The notes: generated by a model from the letters alone, not told the origin. A stretch of 64,000 bases of DNA from Rhyacophila brunnea (GCA_022495005.1 JAGYXB010000100.1:310001-374000), one strand, 5' to 3'. Positions 10,626 through 22,348 are shown, counted from the first letter of the stretch. Program-made: numbers and translations.

Positions 10626-11371
10626 AATAATATAATATTAATTACAATAAAAAACAATAATTTGCAGTAATAATAGTCAGGACCCGTTTCGTCCGGTTCA
10701 ATGGGACATTTTCAACTGATACAAAATATGCAATCAAGCAGCTACCTATTTAAACTTCCAAATTTAAAGACTACGTTACCTTTTTAAGATAATATGAACA
10801 ATGATTAACTATCCTAAAAACTTATCTCGTTCAAAAATAAGTCAATCTTAATAATTATTAATTTGATCGGAAAGTTAGATGAATTTAATTGATTTATTTT
10901 TGAAAACCGGAACGTTCCTTTTTCAAAATGTTTACTTATTGTTGATTGACGATATTCATGTTCATAGTAAATTTAATAGTTTTTATGCGCAGTTTCTTAT
11001 AATGTACTATTACAAAATTCGAATAATGCTAAACACTACCTATTACATTCTATGGGAGGAGACAGGATCGGTAAAAGAAAACCGCTCGCATATGACTTTT
11101 TATCGGTAAAATAAAAATCAAGATGTTATCAATATTTTAATGCTCCGTTTCATGGATGTTCACATTAATAAACTTGCGAACCTTTAAAAAACTTACATAT
11201 CCTCCCAAAAGAAAACAGCTTTCAGTTTTAGCTCGCCCAACAGAAAATCTTTATCACGGTTTCAAACCTGTGGTCGGTGAAAATCGCAGGAATATGAAAT
11301 TTGTAGAAATTAACAATTACTCAAGCATGTTTAGGATCGTATTTACGTGCTTTGATTCGTCATATCACATT
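10626..11371. other. Unassigned AT-rich spacer
   Basis: Nothing certain. The ORFs at 10879-11109 (76 codons) and 11156-11410 (84 codons) start with ATG but show no domain; the second runs into the adjacent foldback element. Confidence 0.35.
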
Positions 11372-11379
11372 ATTATCCC

Positions 11380-12107
11380 GGAGGGGCGAAGGGTGGATGT
11401 AGGCTGTTAATATCCGCCATAAATAGTGCACATTAAACTTTGTCAGTCATACGTATTTGTTTTTCTTGAACCAAGACTACAATTTACAGATAGTATTGGT
11501 TAGTTTTTAAAAATCAATTAAACCCTTCCTAAACCAAACATTAATAGATAATAGTAAAAAAAATACTCGTATATCTATAAAATATCTAAAATTAAATGAA
11601 CGATTTGGATATTTTATAAATAGAATAATATTATTTATCTATTATAGTTTGGCTTAGGCAGGGCTTATAGAATTTAAAAAAATAAACCAACAATATGTGA
11701 AATATGTATTCTTAATGCGACGAAAACAAATAAATATGAATGAATAATAATATACGACAAAAATGTAAACATTTTTTCATTCATACTTATTTGTTTTCGT
11801 TGAATTAAAAATACATATTACACATATTGTTGGTTAATTTTTTTAAATTCATTACGCCCTGACTAAACCAAACTATAGTAGATATAAAAGATTATACTAA
11901 CCATAAAATAATCAAGTTATGTATGGTTTAATTGCATAATTTTAGACATTTTATAAATATACGGTTTAATTGAACTTTAAAAACTAACCAAGATCATCTG
12001 TAAATTGTAGTCTTATTTCAATGAAATGAAATACGTATAACTGTAAAAGTTTAGTATGCACTATTTATGGCGGATCTTAACAGTCTACTTCCACCATTCG
12101 CCACTAA
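11380..12107. mobile_element. Four-armed foldback hAT-like element, 728 bp
   Basis: The outer arms carry the block TCCGCCATAAATAGTGCA about 30 bases from each end and extend inward for more than 100 bases. A second, inner inverted repeat lies at about 11650-11880 (arms containing CAACAATATGTG and CACATATTGTTG). ATTATCCC flanks both sides exactly (11372-11379 and 12108-12115). The ends GGAGGGGCGAAGGGTGG and TTAGTGGCGAATGGTGG resemble hAT termini. A truncated relative lies at 34590-34955. Confidence 0.75.
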
Positions 12108-12115
12108 ATTATCCC

Positions 12116-12440
12116 TATACCCGGAGACACACAAAAATACTGTTTTACGACCGCCATCTTGAAAATTGGCGAACAATTTTTAGATTTTCATCGATATCTC
12201 GTTAACATCATTGGACATAAATTATCGAAAAATGTTTTAAATAAAAACTTGAAAACATTAAAAAAATATACATTTTTAATTAGAATAGCAGATCAGAATG
12301 GTAAGATTAACTTCGTTCACACCTGTCGCTGGTCATATGCGTATCTTCTTCGACACACCATTTCTGTTTGCATTTTTTCGCTATCCAACGAACAGTCGAT
12401 AGACGGCGAAATAGCGTTTAGCAATTCGTAACGTTTCTGG
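12116..12440. other. Unassigned spacer with a 90-codon ORF
   Basis: The plus-strand ORF at 12159-12431 has ordinary composition (FLDFHRYLVNIIGHKLS at its start) but resembles no known family and has no visible splice or promoter context. I treat it as unsupported. Confidence 0.25.
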
Positions 12441-12495
12441 CACCAGGCTCTCAGATATATACTTTTTATAATTGTTTTTATTATTGTGCCATCCC

Positions 12496-12828
12496 CTAGC
12501 GGAGGTCGGCCACTATCAAGGCGATCTTATCTTTGTCGTCTGCTACCCGGAACAGTTCAGTGGAGCTGCACTCGTGCCAATCACGGAGGTTCTTAAGCCA
12601 CGAAATGCGGCGCCGTCCTCTGCTACGCTTACCATTAATCTTTCCTTGAATGACAAGTTTGGTAATGCTGTACTTTTGTCCTCTCATAATGTGGCCGAGG
12701 TAATGTAACTGCAGTTTCCTGGTTTTGATACTACGTAGAACTTCTCGGTCCTTCACCATTCGATTGAGAACTTCAACATATTTTGTCACCCGGTCTGTCC
12801 AAGGAATTTTGAGGATGCCTCTATACAA
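12496..12828 (-). pseudogene. Non-LTR retrotransposon ORF2 C-terminus, 110 codons open
   Basis: The minus strand encodes an uninterrupted tail with the motifs IPWTDRVTKYVEVLNRM, LHYLGHIMRG, KINGKRSRGRRRISWLKNLR and a final IALIVADLR. This is the well-known end of insect LINE reverse-transcriptase proteins (WTDRVTNEEVL, LGHIMR, GKRxxGRRRxSWLxNLRxW). The reverse-transcriptase core is absent, so it is a 5'-truncated copy, but the lack of stops suggests a fairly recent insertion. It is one of the best-preserved coding fragments in the window. Confidence 0.8.
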
Positions 12829-12857
12829 ATATCCATATAAATGTTATTATTGGTTTT

Positions 12858-13092
12858 GAATGTATCTTTGGAGTATGGACCTAATAAGTTGAGGAAGTGG
12901 CTAAAATCCATTTATCATAAAAACGAACTCATTTAGTGCTAACACCGCGTCTGGCGCGTTTGGAGCCATTATATATAATTAACGTGTTATTTACATGTGG
13001 TAATTAAAAGGTTATTAAAAGGTCAGCAGTGCTTGTGTTATTAATATAACTTTCATCTAGTGGTTTTCTTAGGATCAAACATGCTAAAAGAT
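12858..13092 (+). mobile_element. Degraded SINE 3' portion with an internal insert
   Basis: The family block GAGTATGGACCTAATAAG, then AAGTGGCTAAAATCCATTT, is followed by an insert of about 120 bp and then GTGGTTTTCTTAGGATC, which matches the SINE 3' end. The tRNA-like head is missing. The insert is the reverse complement of the one in the SINE at 10268-10615. Confidence 0.55.
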
Positions 13093-13933
13093 CTTGAACA
13101 GACTGTGGTTCAAACATACGTCTACCATAAGACCCACAACAATCAAATTTGCCACCTTTTTGGTATTGTTTTCGGTCAAAGTTAAAATATATAATAGATA
13201 TAAATCACAATTTAATTAACACAATCTAATAATAATTATTGAAGTAATTAAAGAAAAACCAATAAAAATTATGATTACCTAAGTCTTTTTTCCCACTTCA
13301 CTGCATTTTTAAAAAAAATATAAGCTAACATTAGATTAAAATTCGGCATTTGCAGCTTATATCCTTTGGACATAGCGTGTATTTAACCGTAATCAATGTT
13401 AATATCTATTTAAACCTATTTTGAAAAAAACTGAGGGTTAACTCCATTTTATTTCTAAAGTTTCTACATTGTTTTATGCAGTGTTAAATAACCAACTTAG
13501 GTAATTTGTAAGTATATGATTTCAATGTTCGTTGAAAATTAAATTTACACGAAAAGAATTGAAGTAATGTGAACAATTTAAATAATTTGGCGACCGGTGG
13601 TTATCGTTTGCTTCCGATCTGTAAAAATTTCACGCTCGCTTGGAGGCATTATGACCTTTTTTTGGCGACCACTGGGTTGCCTTGGCGAATTTTTGTCGAA
13701 AAATCTGCGGAATTCGCCTCAACGGCGGAAAATGCCTTTTTGTGCAGAGTGGGTACATTAGTTTCATTCTGTGATAGCAGGTAATGAATTTATTTTATGG
13801 TCTGTTTTTTTCATTAGAAAATTGTAATATGAACGATTATATTCACATGCTTTGAAGTTTTGAATTGTATAATTCTGGTTAAACTACTTCTCACACAATA
13901 ATGTATCTAGTTAGGTACTCATAATATTATTAT
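13093..13933. other. Unassigned AT-rich spacer
   Basis: No element ends recognised. A 71-codon ORF at 13569-13784 lies in a short CpG-richer patch with two TTGGCGACC blocks; it has no known domain. Confidence 0.35.
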
Positions 13934-13973
13934 CCAAATCTCATTATGATATTGAAATCATAATGAGATTTGG
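13934..13973. repeat. Perfect short hairpin
   Basis: Arms CCAAATCTCATTATGA and TCATAATGAGATTTGG are 16-base perfect reverse complements around an 8-base loop. It abuts the left end of the foldback element starting at 13972. Confidence 0.8.
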
Positions 13974-14395
13974 GTGGTTCACAATAATTATGGATCAAGT
14001 CCATCAAAATGGAACCTGCGATATTTGGACCTAAAGTTAAAACTTCTTTTGTAAAATTCAGGAATATTTTCACTGTATATACTTACCAGTACATGAATCA
14101 ATTTAAATAAATAGTTGAAACATAAAGTATATTCAGGCTTTATTAATATTAGCAAATTAATGTTGGCAAATACCCCTTTATACTGCTGAAGGAACTGTCA
14201 AAATAGACATGATTCACATTCAATTTGATATCTTATCAATACTAGTATTGCCATTTATGCGAAAAATTGTAGAGCTACGATTGTGATATTAACACACAAT
14301 ATATTAAGATAGATATATGTATTATCTAGCCACTGAAATAAAAAAAATGAATTTTATGAAAATTTGTCTTGATCCGTAATTAATGTGAACCACCC
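13972..14395. mobile_element. MITE with GGGTGGTTCAC terminal inverted repeats, 424 bp
   Basis: The left end GGGTGGTTCACAATAATTAT then GGATCAAG, and the reverse complement of the right end GGGTGGTTCACATTAATTAC then GGATCAAG, match over about 28 bases. ATTT lies next to both ends but is too short to class the element. No transposase code is seen. Confidence 0.6.
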
Positions 14396-15520
14396 ATTTA
14401 TATGTATATGTAACCTATTCCGCTGTGCCGGATATTCTAATTTTGAAAAATAAATTTTGTAGTAATTTTGTACGAAAATCTTAAATCAATAGAACGTAAC
14501 ATTTACTATCATTTACATTGCGTACTGAAAAATTAGTTAATAATTAAATCACACGTGCATAATTATAGCTGACGGTGCTTCCTTAGAATGTAAAATTAAT
14601 GTTTGCAAAGGGACTGTTCAGTAAAAAGATTTTGAAGAATTTGGCACCAACATTTTATTATGCCTGCCTCAATCTAATATATTATCTATATCAATTAGTT
14701 GGAGTTGAACGACAATCGACCAAGGTGACAACTTCCATGAAGAGTTTTATGTTATCAGCGAACAACAAAAACATAGCATTTTTAATGACCATTGTTGTCA
14801 TTTATAAAAATTGTAAATAACAATGGTCCCAAATTTGAGCCATGAGAATATAGTAATTATTGTGGGAACAAGTACGCAAATGAAATATAACTAAACATGT
14901 CTTTATATTCTTATATTAGTAAAAGGTAATCTTTTGGAATTTAAACATTTTCATTGCCGTAGGGCTTGAACTATTAATTCATATAATATTTCGCTGTTTC
15001 TTAAATTAACATTGACTGTTTACATTTTCCAAAACGTGACCGCTTATTATTTTCCGGTCCTCGTACAAAAGTTAACAAAACAGCAGTTGATTGCTTTCGA
15101 AATTTGCGTAAGTACTTTTATTTTTATAAAACAATAAATCAACGCAAATATTTTAGGGCGAAAAGTGACTGTTAATTATTTCTGAATATTCATAAAGGTG
15201 AACAATTATATTGCAAAAGGATTTTTTTTAATATAAATTAACAAACAAATAAAATATTCGTATTTAATTTGAAAAATAGTTTCAACGTTCAAGTAATATT
15301 AGTACGACCAAAATAAATAATTTTACGCGCGTACTACTCCACTGTTATTTTGTACAATGGAAATTTAATTTAGTATCTAAAAAAATGTAATTATAAATAA
15401 CCATCTGTTTGCGGTTTGTTTTTGCTGTCATAATTATTTAATAAATCGGAACCAATCGTTTGTTTCCCTGATTTCGAATCACCACGTTGATAATATTATT
15501 ATCCCGTTGATCGTAGATAA
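14396..15520. other. Unassigned AT-rich spacer
   Basis: No recognisable gene, LINE tail or transposon terminus. The ORF at 14599-14820 appears to be chance. Confidence 0.4.
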
Positions 15521-15528
15521 CTTGTGAT

Positions 15529-16279
15529 TAGGGAATCCAATCCCGAGCCAAAATTCTGATCCCGGGATTTCGGGATTACAATTTGACAATCCTGGGATCC
15601 CGGGACTGGTCCCGGGATTGGCATTTTTTTCCATTGTTAATATAAAAAAAATATATTTACAAATAACATTGATAAATCGGTCAAAAATAAATCTAGTATA
15701 ATTTATACTATTTAAGACATTTTTATTGTTAATATTGTGTACGTTCAATCTTGAAAATACATACGTTTAATGGAGTAAATAATATTGTAATATAAATAAT
15801 AATGTGAATTTAATATGAGATTCCTGTTTCTGATAGTAAAGACTTAATGAATGGTTTAGCGAAATTTAAAATAGTAAAGCAAATCATGGTGTGTATCCGC
15901 TTCATAAATCTAATTAGAGTATGAAACTGCCGTAAAACGTATGAGATCGTGGTGGAATTACTTTGTTAATAGTGCGAAGCATTGTTTTTTTCTAATCTTT
16001 CTCATTTTTATTAATTTATGTGAAAAAATAAAAATAATCGGCAACTTACACATGGGTATAAATCAAACTTTATTCAAACCCATTTTATTTCTAATGTAGT
16101 TATCTGTTATCAAAAGTATGTTTTCTGTTATATTTTCGTTTTTTATTTTATTTTCCATAAAAATTGATAAAAAAATCAATCCCGAAAGTTTCGGGATTAT
16201 GTTTATCAATCCCGGGATTCGTAGGTATCGAAAATAGCTCGGGAGCCCGGGATTCGGGATCCCGGGATTGGAATCCCTT
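15529..16279. mobile_element. Complete hAT-type element with CCCGGGATT repeats, 751 bp
   Basis: The left end TAGGGAATCCAATCCCG pairs with the reverse complement of the right end, AAGGGATTCCAATCCCG. CTTGTGAT is duplicated exactly at 15521-15528 and 16280-16287. Many CCCGGGATT/TCGGGATT motifs lie just inside both ends, as expected for subterminal transposase-binding repeats. The middle is AT-rich and non-coding. A right-truncated sister copy lies at 2023-2722. Confidence 0.85.
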
Positions 16280-16589
16280 CTTGTGATGAATTTTGGTTGA
16301 AACTCCTGTCTCACTCATGGAAGATAGCACTAACTGTTCAATTCAACTTAACTTGATATCCATGGTGTATCATGCCCGAGCTTATTGTCACCTTGACACC
16401 ACAGATTTACTTCGACACCCTGAAGGTAAAAAGGGGAGTTTGGATGTGGGAATCGACGCAAATAAATCTTTAGGGGTTGAAAAATGGTTGTCATTTAAAT
16501 GGATCACGTTATATTGACATCAAACAAAAAAATACGCTAAATACATTAATTCCCATAACGTTATCATTGTTCCCAGAATGGACGATTTT

Positions 16590-16850
16590 ACACCTTTTAG
16601 TGTCGTATTTTTTACCACGTTTTTATTAGCTCGTATTCTTGTTTGTCCGGTACAGATTTTTTCTTGTTTGTCCAAGATTTTTAACTTACTTCCCGACTAG
16701 CTATACATTTGAAACTTTTAGAATATACCAGAACACGACGACAATGCATTCTTTTAATACTTTTGGTCATCTTAATTTTCAGTTAATTCTGTTTTGTATG
16801 TTTCGGCAAAAAATCGTTAAAAGTAATATTTACTACTCACTATTATTGGT
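16590..16850 (+). repeat. Dispersed repeat shared with the hAT copy at 22.3 kb
   Basis: The stretch with TTAGCTCGTATTCTTGTTTG, then TCCGG, CTTCCCGACTAGCTA and TTTTAGAATAT matches the reverse complement of 22600-22850. The second occurrence lies inside the hAT copy 22349-23317 and is missing from its two sister copies, so it is either extra cargo or a separate insertion. Confidence 0.6.
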
Positions 16851-17149
16851 TGCTAAGTAGGCCCTAGCAACTAAATTATTAATATATACGTGCGTTACTT
16901 TGGACATCAATATGATATGTCAAAATGACATTTCTGTATTCTATAATATTCAGTATTTCTAACAAGTACAATAAAAAGTTTTTATTAATACATAGAATTG
17001 TCAAGTTTATAATATGATTCAACAGAAAATTTTAAAGAGTGGTATATAAAAACTTCTTTTTATATTGTTTATAATTATTAATGATCTATTATTAAGTTTC
17101 GACGATTTATATACGCGTATCTAGTGTATTATTGATAAGGTAAGGGTTT

Positions 17150-17359
17150 TTTTTATAAACAATTCAACTATTCATAATTTGTTTGTTATATATTATTTAT
17201 TTATTGTGATCCTTGACTTAATAGGTAAGTGATAAAGTTTTTACCTACTTTATTGTATTGATTTGTTATATAAGTTAGAGTTAATTATTGTATTCGTTGT
17301 CAGTGTGGATTTGTTTTTTGGTGAGTGTACACAGTGCATCTATGGTGTACACTATACAC
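17150..17359 (+). repeat. Left half of the hammerhead-like repeat, split by a hAT insertion
   Basis: This matches the reverse complement of 25090-25290 (TTGTGATCCTTGACTTAATA, TTACCTACTTTATTGTATTG, TTGGTGAGTGTACAC). The sequence resumes at 18200 after the hAT element 17360-18191. Confidence 0.65.
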
Positions 17360-18191
17360 CAGAGGCGAAGGTTCCATAGTAGGCGATTATTTGAAGCCTA
17401 CCTTCTAAGAAAAATAAAAAGAAAGTATTTAAATTTAAATACTTAAATAAAAAAATGTGCGGGAACTAATTGAATATATCATCATAATAATAATTAATAT
17501 AAAAAAATATAATTGAAAGCCATATATCGTCAGGATAATGTAGAATAAATAAATAATAAGTGACAAACCAGCGCCTCTAGCGAGTATTGAATTAATATCG
17601 ATTCACTCGACAATAATTTGCCGAGCTTATTGTATGAACTGCATTCCAAGGGCACCGAAGCAGTCTGTTTTTATTCATCCGAATAATATATAGGCGTATA
17701 AGGCAAAGCTTATCTATTTAGTGTCGAGGACTGTCGCATTGGCGCTTTATTCAAATAATAATTAATAATGCGATAATTTATATTTGTTCAATCACGTTAT
17801 ATAAAAATATACTTAATATATTTTTTAAATGATTAATAATTTTATCTCGTGATTATTCATCATTTAATTCAGTAATAGAACATCATATAAGTATATTATT
17901 TTTTTGTTTATTTGTTTGTCATATTAGGCGGATGATAATATTTACCGATGATATATTTTTAGGCATATGTTACGTGTAGGTAATGGAAAATACATAATTT
18001 ATATTCATTGCCCAATTCTATATCGTAAGTGAGCTATTGAAATTTTATCGATTAAGTGTGACGTTGACATTAGTGTGTACCTATTCATCAGTAGTGATAT
18101 CGTTTTATCGTCTTATTTCCCGTGTCCAAGTGTGCTCTTTTTCTTTGATATCCACAGCCTACCTCTTTCCAAAAGTCACCCTTCGCCACTG
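17360..18191. mobile_element. hAT element nested in another repeat, 832 bp
   Basis: The left end CAGAGGCGAAGGTTCC and the reverse complement of the right end CAGTGGCGAAGGGTGAC share the hAT terminal pattern, and GTAGGC recurs near both ends. The target duplication is CTATACAC (17352-17359) against CTATACAT (18192-18199), seven of eight identical. The flanks join into one copy of the hammerhead-like repeat, giving the order of insertion. No transposase code is visible. Confidence 0.75.
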
Positions 18192-18199
18192 CTATACAT

Positions 18200-18300
18200 A
18201 GTACACGAAGATGCCGAAAGGCGAAACCCACGTCGCAAAAAAACAATCAAATGGCATCGCGCAAAACTTAATTTCATTAGAAAAAATACGTTATTTGTTA
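18200..18300 (+). repeat. Right half of the hammerhead-like repeat
   Basis: It holds GAAGATGCCGAAAGGCGAAA, then CCCACGTCGC and AAACTTAATTTCATTAGAA, matching the 3' part of the unit at 3846-3950. The upstream CT of the CTGAAGA core is lost and the stem-III-like palindrome is mutated, so this copy is unlikely to fold as the intact form would. Confidence 0.6.
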
Positions 18301-18880
18301 AAACTATTAAATAGTAAAATACTTCCATATAGCGGCTAAAATATGGATCGATGTTTCTTTATAGATTGAAATAACATTTACACGGTTTTGATAAGAATCA
18401 GGATCAGCTGAGAATGTCGCATTAAAGCGGATGAATTTGGTAATAAACGTCATTGAATTATGTGGAATAAGTATTGTGTTTTATTTTAATTAATAGTATT
18501 AATTTCAATGAAATTTTAATGTAAATACGTTGTCATGGAATCGAAATACACCATTACTTATCAGACAAATGTTTCCCGTCAACGTTTCCGGCTTTGAATG
18601 AAATCAAGTGACGCAATCAGTCACAATCAAGTATTACGGACGATATTACATCGTAGCTTTTAGTTGATAAGGCCAGAGAGCTTCGGGAAATGTGACCTGA
18701 TTTTTAGGGGGTAGCTTTCAATTAATGGAACGCTTGGATATCTATCGTTTCCGGTATATATTCACGTGTATTATAATAGTATATTTTGTTTTGTTTGTTT
18801 AGTGAGGTCATTTCAATCATTTATCCCGATTTTATAATCTGTTTGTAAATTGGGAGTGATTTATATCAGTATTACACGAG
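18301..18880. other. Unassigned AT-rich spacer
   Basis: No element boundaries or genes recognised. Confidence 0.4.
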
Positions 18881-18886
18881 TCTAAA

Positions 18887-19224
18887 GCCCGTGTCAGACG
18901 GGACACCGGTTTCGTGCTTGATATAATGTAGGAGGCCTTTGTATTCGAATAAAAGAGACTTTGTATTATGTTTATGGACGGCCCAAAGCTAATGAGTCAA
19001 CGCATAATTTCGCGATATAATTAAGAACATAAAACTGGCTGCGGTAATAAAAACAAGTGTATCGGCGGCTTGAGAATGTGGCGGCCGACGGAAAAGTGTA
19101 ACGGACACGCGTTGACTCATTAGCTCTGCGGCGTTTATAAACATAATACAAAAGCCTCTTTATTCGAATACAAAGGCATCCTATAGTATATCTAGCGCGA
19201 CACCGGTGTCCCGTCTGAAACGGG
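18887..19224. mobile_element. PIF/Harbinger-like MITE with long inverted repeats, 338 bp
   Basis: The arms match for more than 110 bases: the left reads CCCGTGTCAGACGGGACACC and the reverse complement of the right reads CCCGTTTCAGACGGGACACC. Both arms continue through CCTTTGTATTCGAATAAA to GCTAATGAGTCAACGC. TCTAAA borders both ends (18881-18886 and 19225-19230) and contains TAA, which would fit the three-base target of PIF/Harbinger; a six-base reading is also possible. It is non-coding. Confidence 0.7.
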
Positions 19225-19540
19225 TCTAAAACTCTAAATAAACTGTTCGTAAATTCAATCATAATATAAACGACGTAATATATTTATTGTGACAGATAGA
19301 ATAATTTAATCTAGATATTTCTCTAAATTAAAATTTTATATTACTATTGAAATTGTATTATTATGGACCGTTTCAGAGTTTTGATCTAGTTCAAATTCAA
19401 ATTTATTTCAAATTGAAATCAGTAGTTTGATCTAGTTGTTATTACAACACTACAATAATATATAATTTTAATTTTTCAAATAATCTGCATCTCACCATGG
19501 GTAGAGCAGCCCATTATCAATGGACGAGTCCATATTCTTT

Positions 19541-20133
19541 CAGTGTTTCCCAAAGTGTGGTGCGCGTTCCCCCTACGGTACGGGAAGAGTTTGGTGGGGG
19601 TACGCGCTACACCGGGCATTGGCTGCGCCTGGTGCTTGAAGCATAACTATAAGGAGTGTACTTTAACATCATTCTGGTTGCAAATGCAACATGTGTATCC
19701 AGTTTTAACAGAGAAAGTCTTAAATAGATCTTGCCTTTTCCAACTTTTCATATCTATCTGAAGTTGCTTTTTCAGCATTTGTAGACATTAAGTCAACAAA
19801 AGGAACAAGCGTTTGGATGTGGAACCGCATCTCAGATTAAAATTAACAACCAGGGAACCAAATTATGATGATCTGTCGTCTCAACATAAACAATTTCATC
19901 CTTCTCATGGATTATAATGAATGTTAGGTATTTATAATATAACTTTTATTTGTATTTTATTATGAATTAATTTTATTTTTCGTTTATTATTATTTTATTT
20001 ATGTACTTAAAAGGAAAAAAATAAATATGTTTTGATTATTATTAAAGTATATGCATTTTTTTTGACGAGGGGTACTCAGTGTTACGAAAATTATAGAAGG
20101 GGTATACAGATGTCGAAAGTTTGGGAAACACTG
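19541..20133 (+). mobile_element. Internally deleted hAT (ZBED/Charlie-like) with transposase C-terminus
   Basis: The ends CAGTGTTTCCCAAAGTGTGG and, reversed, CAGTGTTTCCCAAACTTTCG are hAT termini. Inside, the plus strand keeps the transposase dimerisation tail in three frames: FWLQMQHVYPVLTEKVLN, then LSEVAFSAFVDIKS, then KRNKRLDVEPHLRLKLTT ending in HKQFHPSH. This order (FW..YP.L.EKAL, SE..FSA...IK, KRNRLDVEPDLRLAL) is typical of ZBED-type hAT transposases. Frameshifts and the missing N-terminal two thirds make it dead. No good target duplication remains. Confidence 0.8.
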
Positions 20134-21250
20134 AGTCTAGAACATAACCAACTTTTGAAGAGAGTTACAAAACTGAACAAAATATCGCGATTACACACGT
20201 AGGACATAATATTGCCAGAATGCCGGCGATGTGTAAAATTCTGGTCAATATTATTTTAAGAACATTTTATGGAGAATGTACTTATTTCTTAAATAAAAAC
20301 TGGCGTAAATTTATTTACGTTTGATAAACGGAACAACATCGGGTCCATGCCAAATAAAAACTACTAAGACATATTATGGAAAACTGAAAAGTTTTCCTTG
20401 GAAGCTTTTCTACAAGGCATCGTAGCAATTTAAAGTTTTCAAAAGTGACCGAACTGCGAACAGATTTATGTGCTTTGTTATTTTGATTATATTACCCTGT
20501 AAACTTCGCTTTCTTTTATTTTATACGTGAGTATATATATATATATATTTAAATCACTTGTGGAAGTATTAGGAACTGTCTTCAATTGTAACAAAACAGT
20601 TAGTTGTTAATATGATGTTTGCTTTTTTGTAACGTTTCTATGTAACTTCCACTTACGTATGTCTTCTTTTTTATCGGTGCTCATAGTTTTATGCATATAA
20701 TGTCGACTTTATGTAATACTAACTGCATATAATTATTTGGTTAAGAACGTTATGCATAGATGAATGTGTAATGACTACGGCCGTTATATCGATAGAAAAT
20801 GTATCGATGCCAAAGTATCGACACGGAAGAATTGAAGATTCGGTCATATAAGTGAAACAGTGGTCAATATGGCAACGTTGCTTCCCCCGATTGATGATGT
20901 TATTATTATTACTATGTTATTTACTATTTCTGTTTACAGCATGTAATTATTTGGCAGCTGTCAGTTTTATTTAAATCTTTCGCCACTTGCATGGCCACAT
21001 GCGCGGATCGCCTGCGCACACAACACGTTATTATATAATATTATTAAGTTAGCCGTTGATCACTATTTCCCGGAAACCGGTGACCCACCCATTCATATTC
21101 ATACTAAGAATTGTGATCGTGATTTCAATTATAAATAATTGGCAACACGGAAAATACTAACCTATCTATAGTCACTTATTAATCAACTCTACTAAAGATA
21201 TCCAAATGTTACGATTCGGCGCCACGCAATCGATTTAAATTAAAAAATAA
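20134..21250. other. Unassigned spacer with a (TA)n run
   Basis: A TA microsatellite lies at about 20536-20550. A TACGGCCGTTATATCGAT block near 20774 resembles one at 57996. No gene was recognised. Confidence 0.4.
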
Positions 21251-21254
21251 ATAT

Positions 21255-21640
21255 AGACATTCGTGAATTGAATGTACTTTGCAAATACATATTTAATATT
21301 ATTAGTTATATTAAAATTATTATATAATTATTATTTAATACTTATTAATTTAAATATGCACACGTAAATAATGATTTAATTGTGCATTTTATGTTTAAGT
21401 TCCAACGAGAAGAGAGTTATTTTATTTTTATATAAAGCCTCATGCATGATAATTCTCAATCCGCAATAAAAAAAAAATTGTGTTACAGCAAAATGAATTA
21501 CTAAGTAGTAGATAGAAATTGATTAAAATTCTTCGTCTACTCTCTGTATAAAATCGTAACGAAAGGCTATTAATTTCATTCGACAGTGCGGCGCCCAGTC
21601 GTCCCATTCCCGTTAAATGACGTGACAATACGTGTTAAGA
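21255..21640 (-). repeat. Dispersed repeat, sister of 42390-42800
   Basis: The reverse complement matches 42400-42720 over GGGAATGGGACGACTGG, TTCTATCTACTACTTAGTA, GATTGAGAATT and AGGCTTTATATAAAA. The 62-codon ORF inside has no known domain. Terminal inverted repeats are clear only in the sister copy. Confidence 0.6.
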
Positions 21641-21676
21641 AGCCCGTATGAATTCTTATTTATCTAGTACATTTTC

Positions 21677-21922
21677 TTCTTTTTCTTTCGACCATGTCCG
21701 ATCCTAATATGATCATATAGGCCTCCACAGAGTGGAGGTATGTATTGACAGCTTTTATTTTTACGAGAAATGGATGTCAGCCACTTCCTCAACCTATTAG
21801 GTCCTTACTCTGACTCATACACAAATTGAAAAACAATATGTGTACTTGTTAGACCTAGGATTTGAACCTGAGACCCACGACGCAATAGGCTAACGTTTAA
21901 GCCTCGCGACCATCGTGGGTGT
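21677..21922 (-). mobile_element. tRNA-derived SINE
   Basis: On the minus strand this has the tRNA-like head (GATGGTCGCGAGGCTTAAAC), the B box GGTTCAAATCCTAGG, the GTGTATGAGTCAGAGTAAGG body and the conserved GGAGGCCTATATGATC tail. Near-identical TAGTACATTTT and TAGTAGATTTT segments flank it and may be its target duplication. Confidence 0.75.
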
Positions 21923-22348
21923 TAATGTTAGTAGATTTTGGGTTCCATATAATCTTTTGGATTTTTAATAAGGTTTTTAACGTAATATTTTTATTAAACA
22001 CAATCAAAATAAAGCTATTATAATAATATGCAGTGATATCAAACCACAATGTCAGAGCTTATTTCTTGCTACGGCGAAAGCTTATTTCGTTATTTTTAAG
22101 GCTGTTTCAGAGCAACGAAAGCTCGGCGTAAATCTCTTATGCGGTTTTCGTTTAAAACAGCCTCCGCTGGAGTTTGGGCACCTACTTTGGCATGAAGACG
22201 TACCTACCGTTTGAGAGAGACATCAATCACGGATATGCTAAACACTCGTCTCCTCTAAGTGCCGCTGCCATTCTCGAATGTTAAACTTTTCGTCTTTGAA
22301 TCTCTGAACAACAAACTAAAGTTAACGACTATTTTAAACATACTATAA

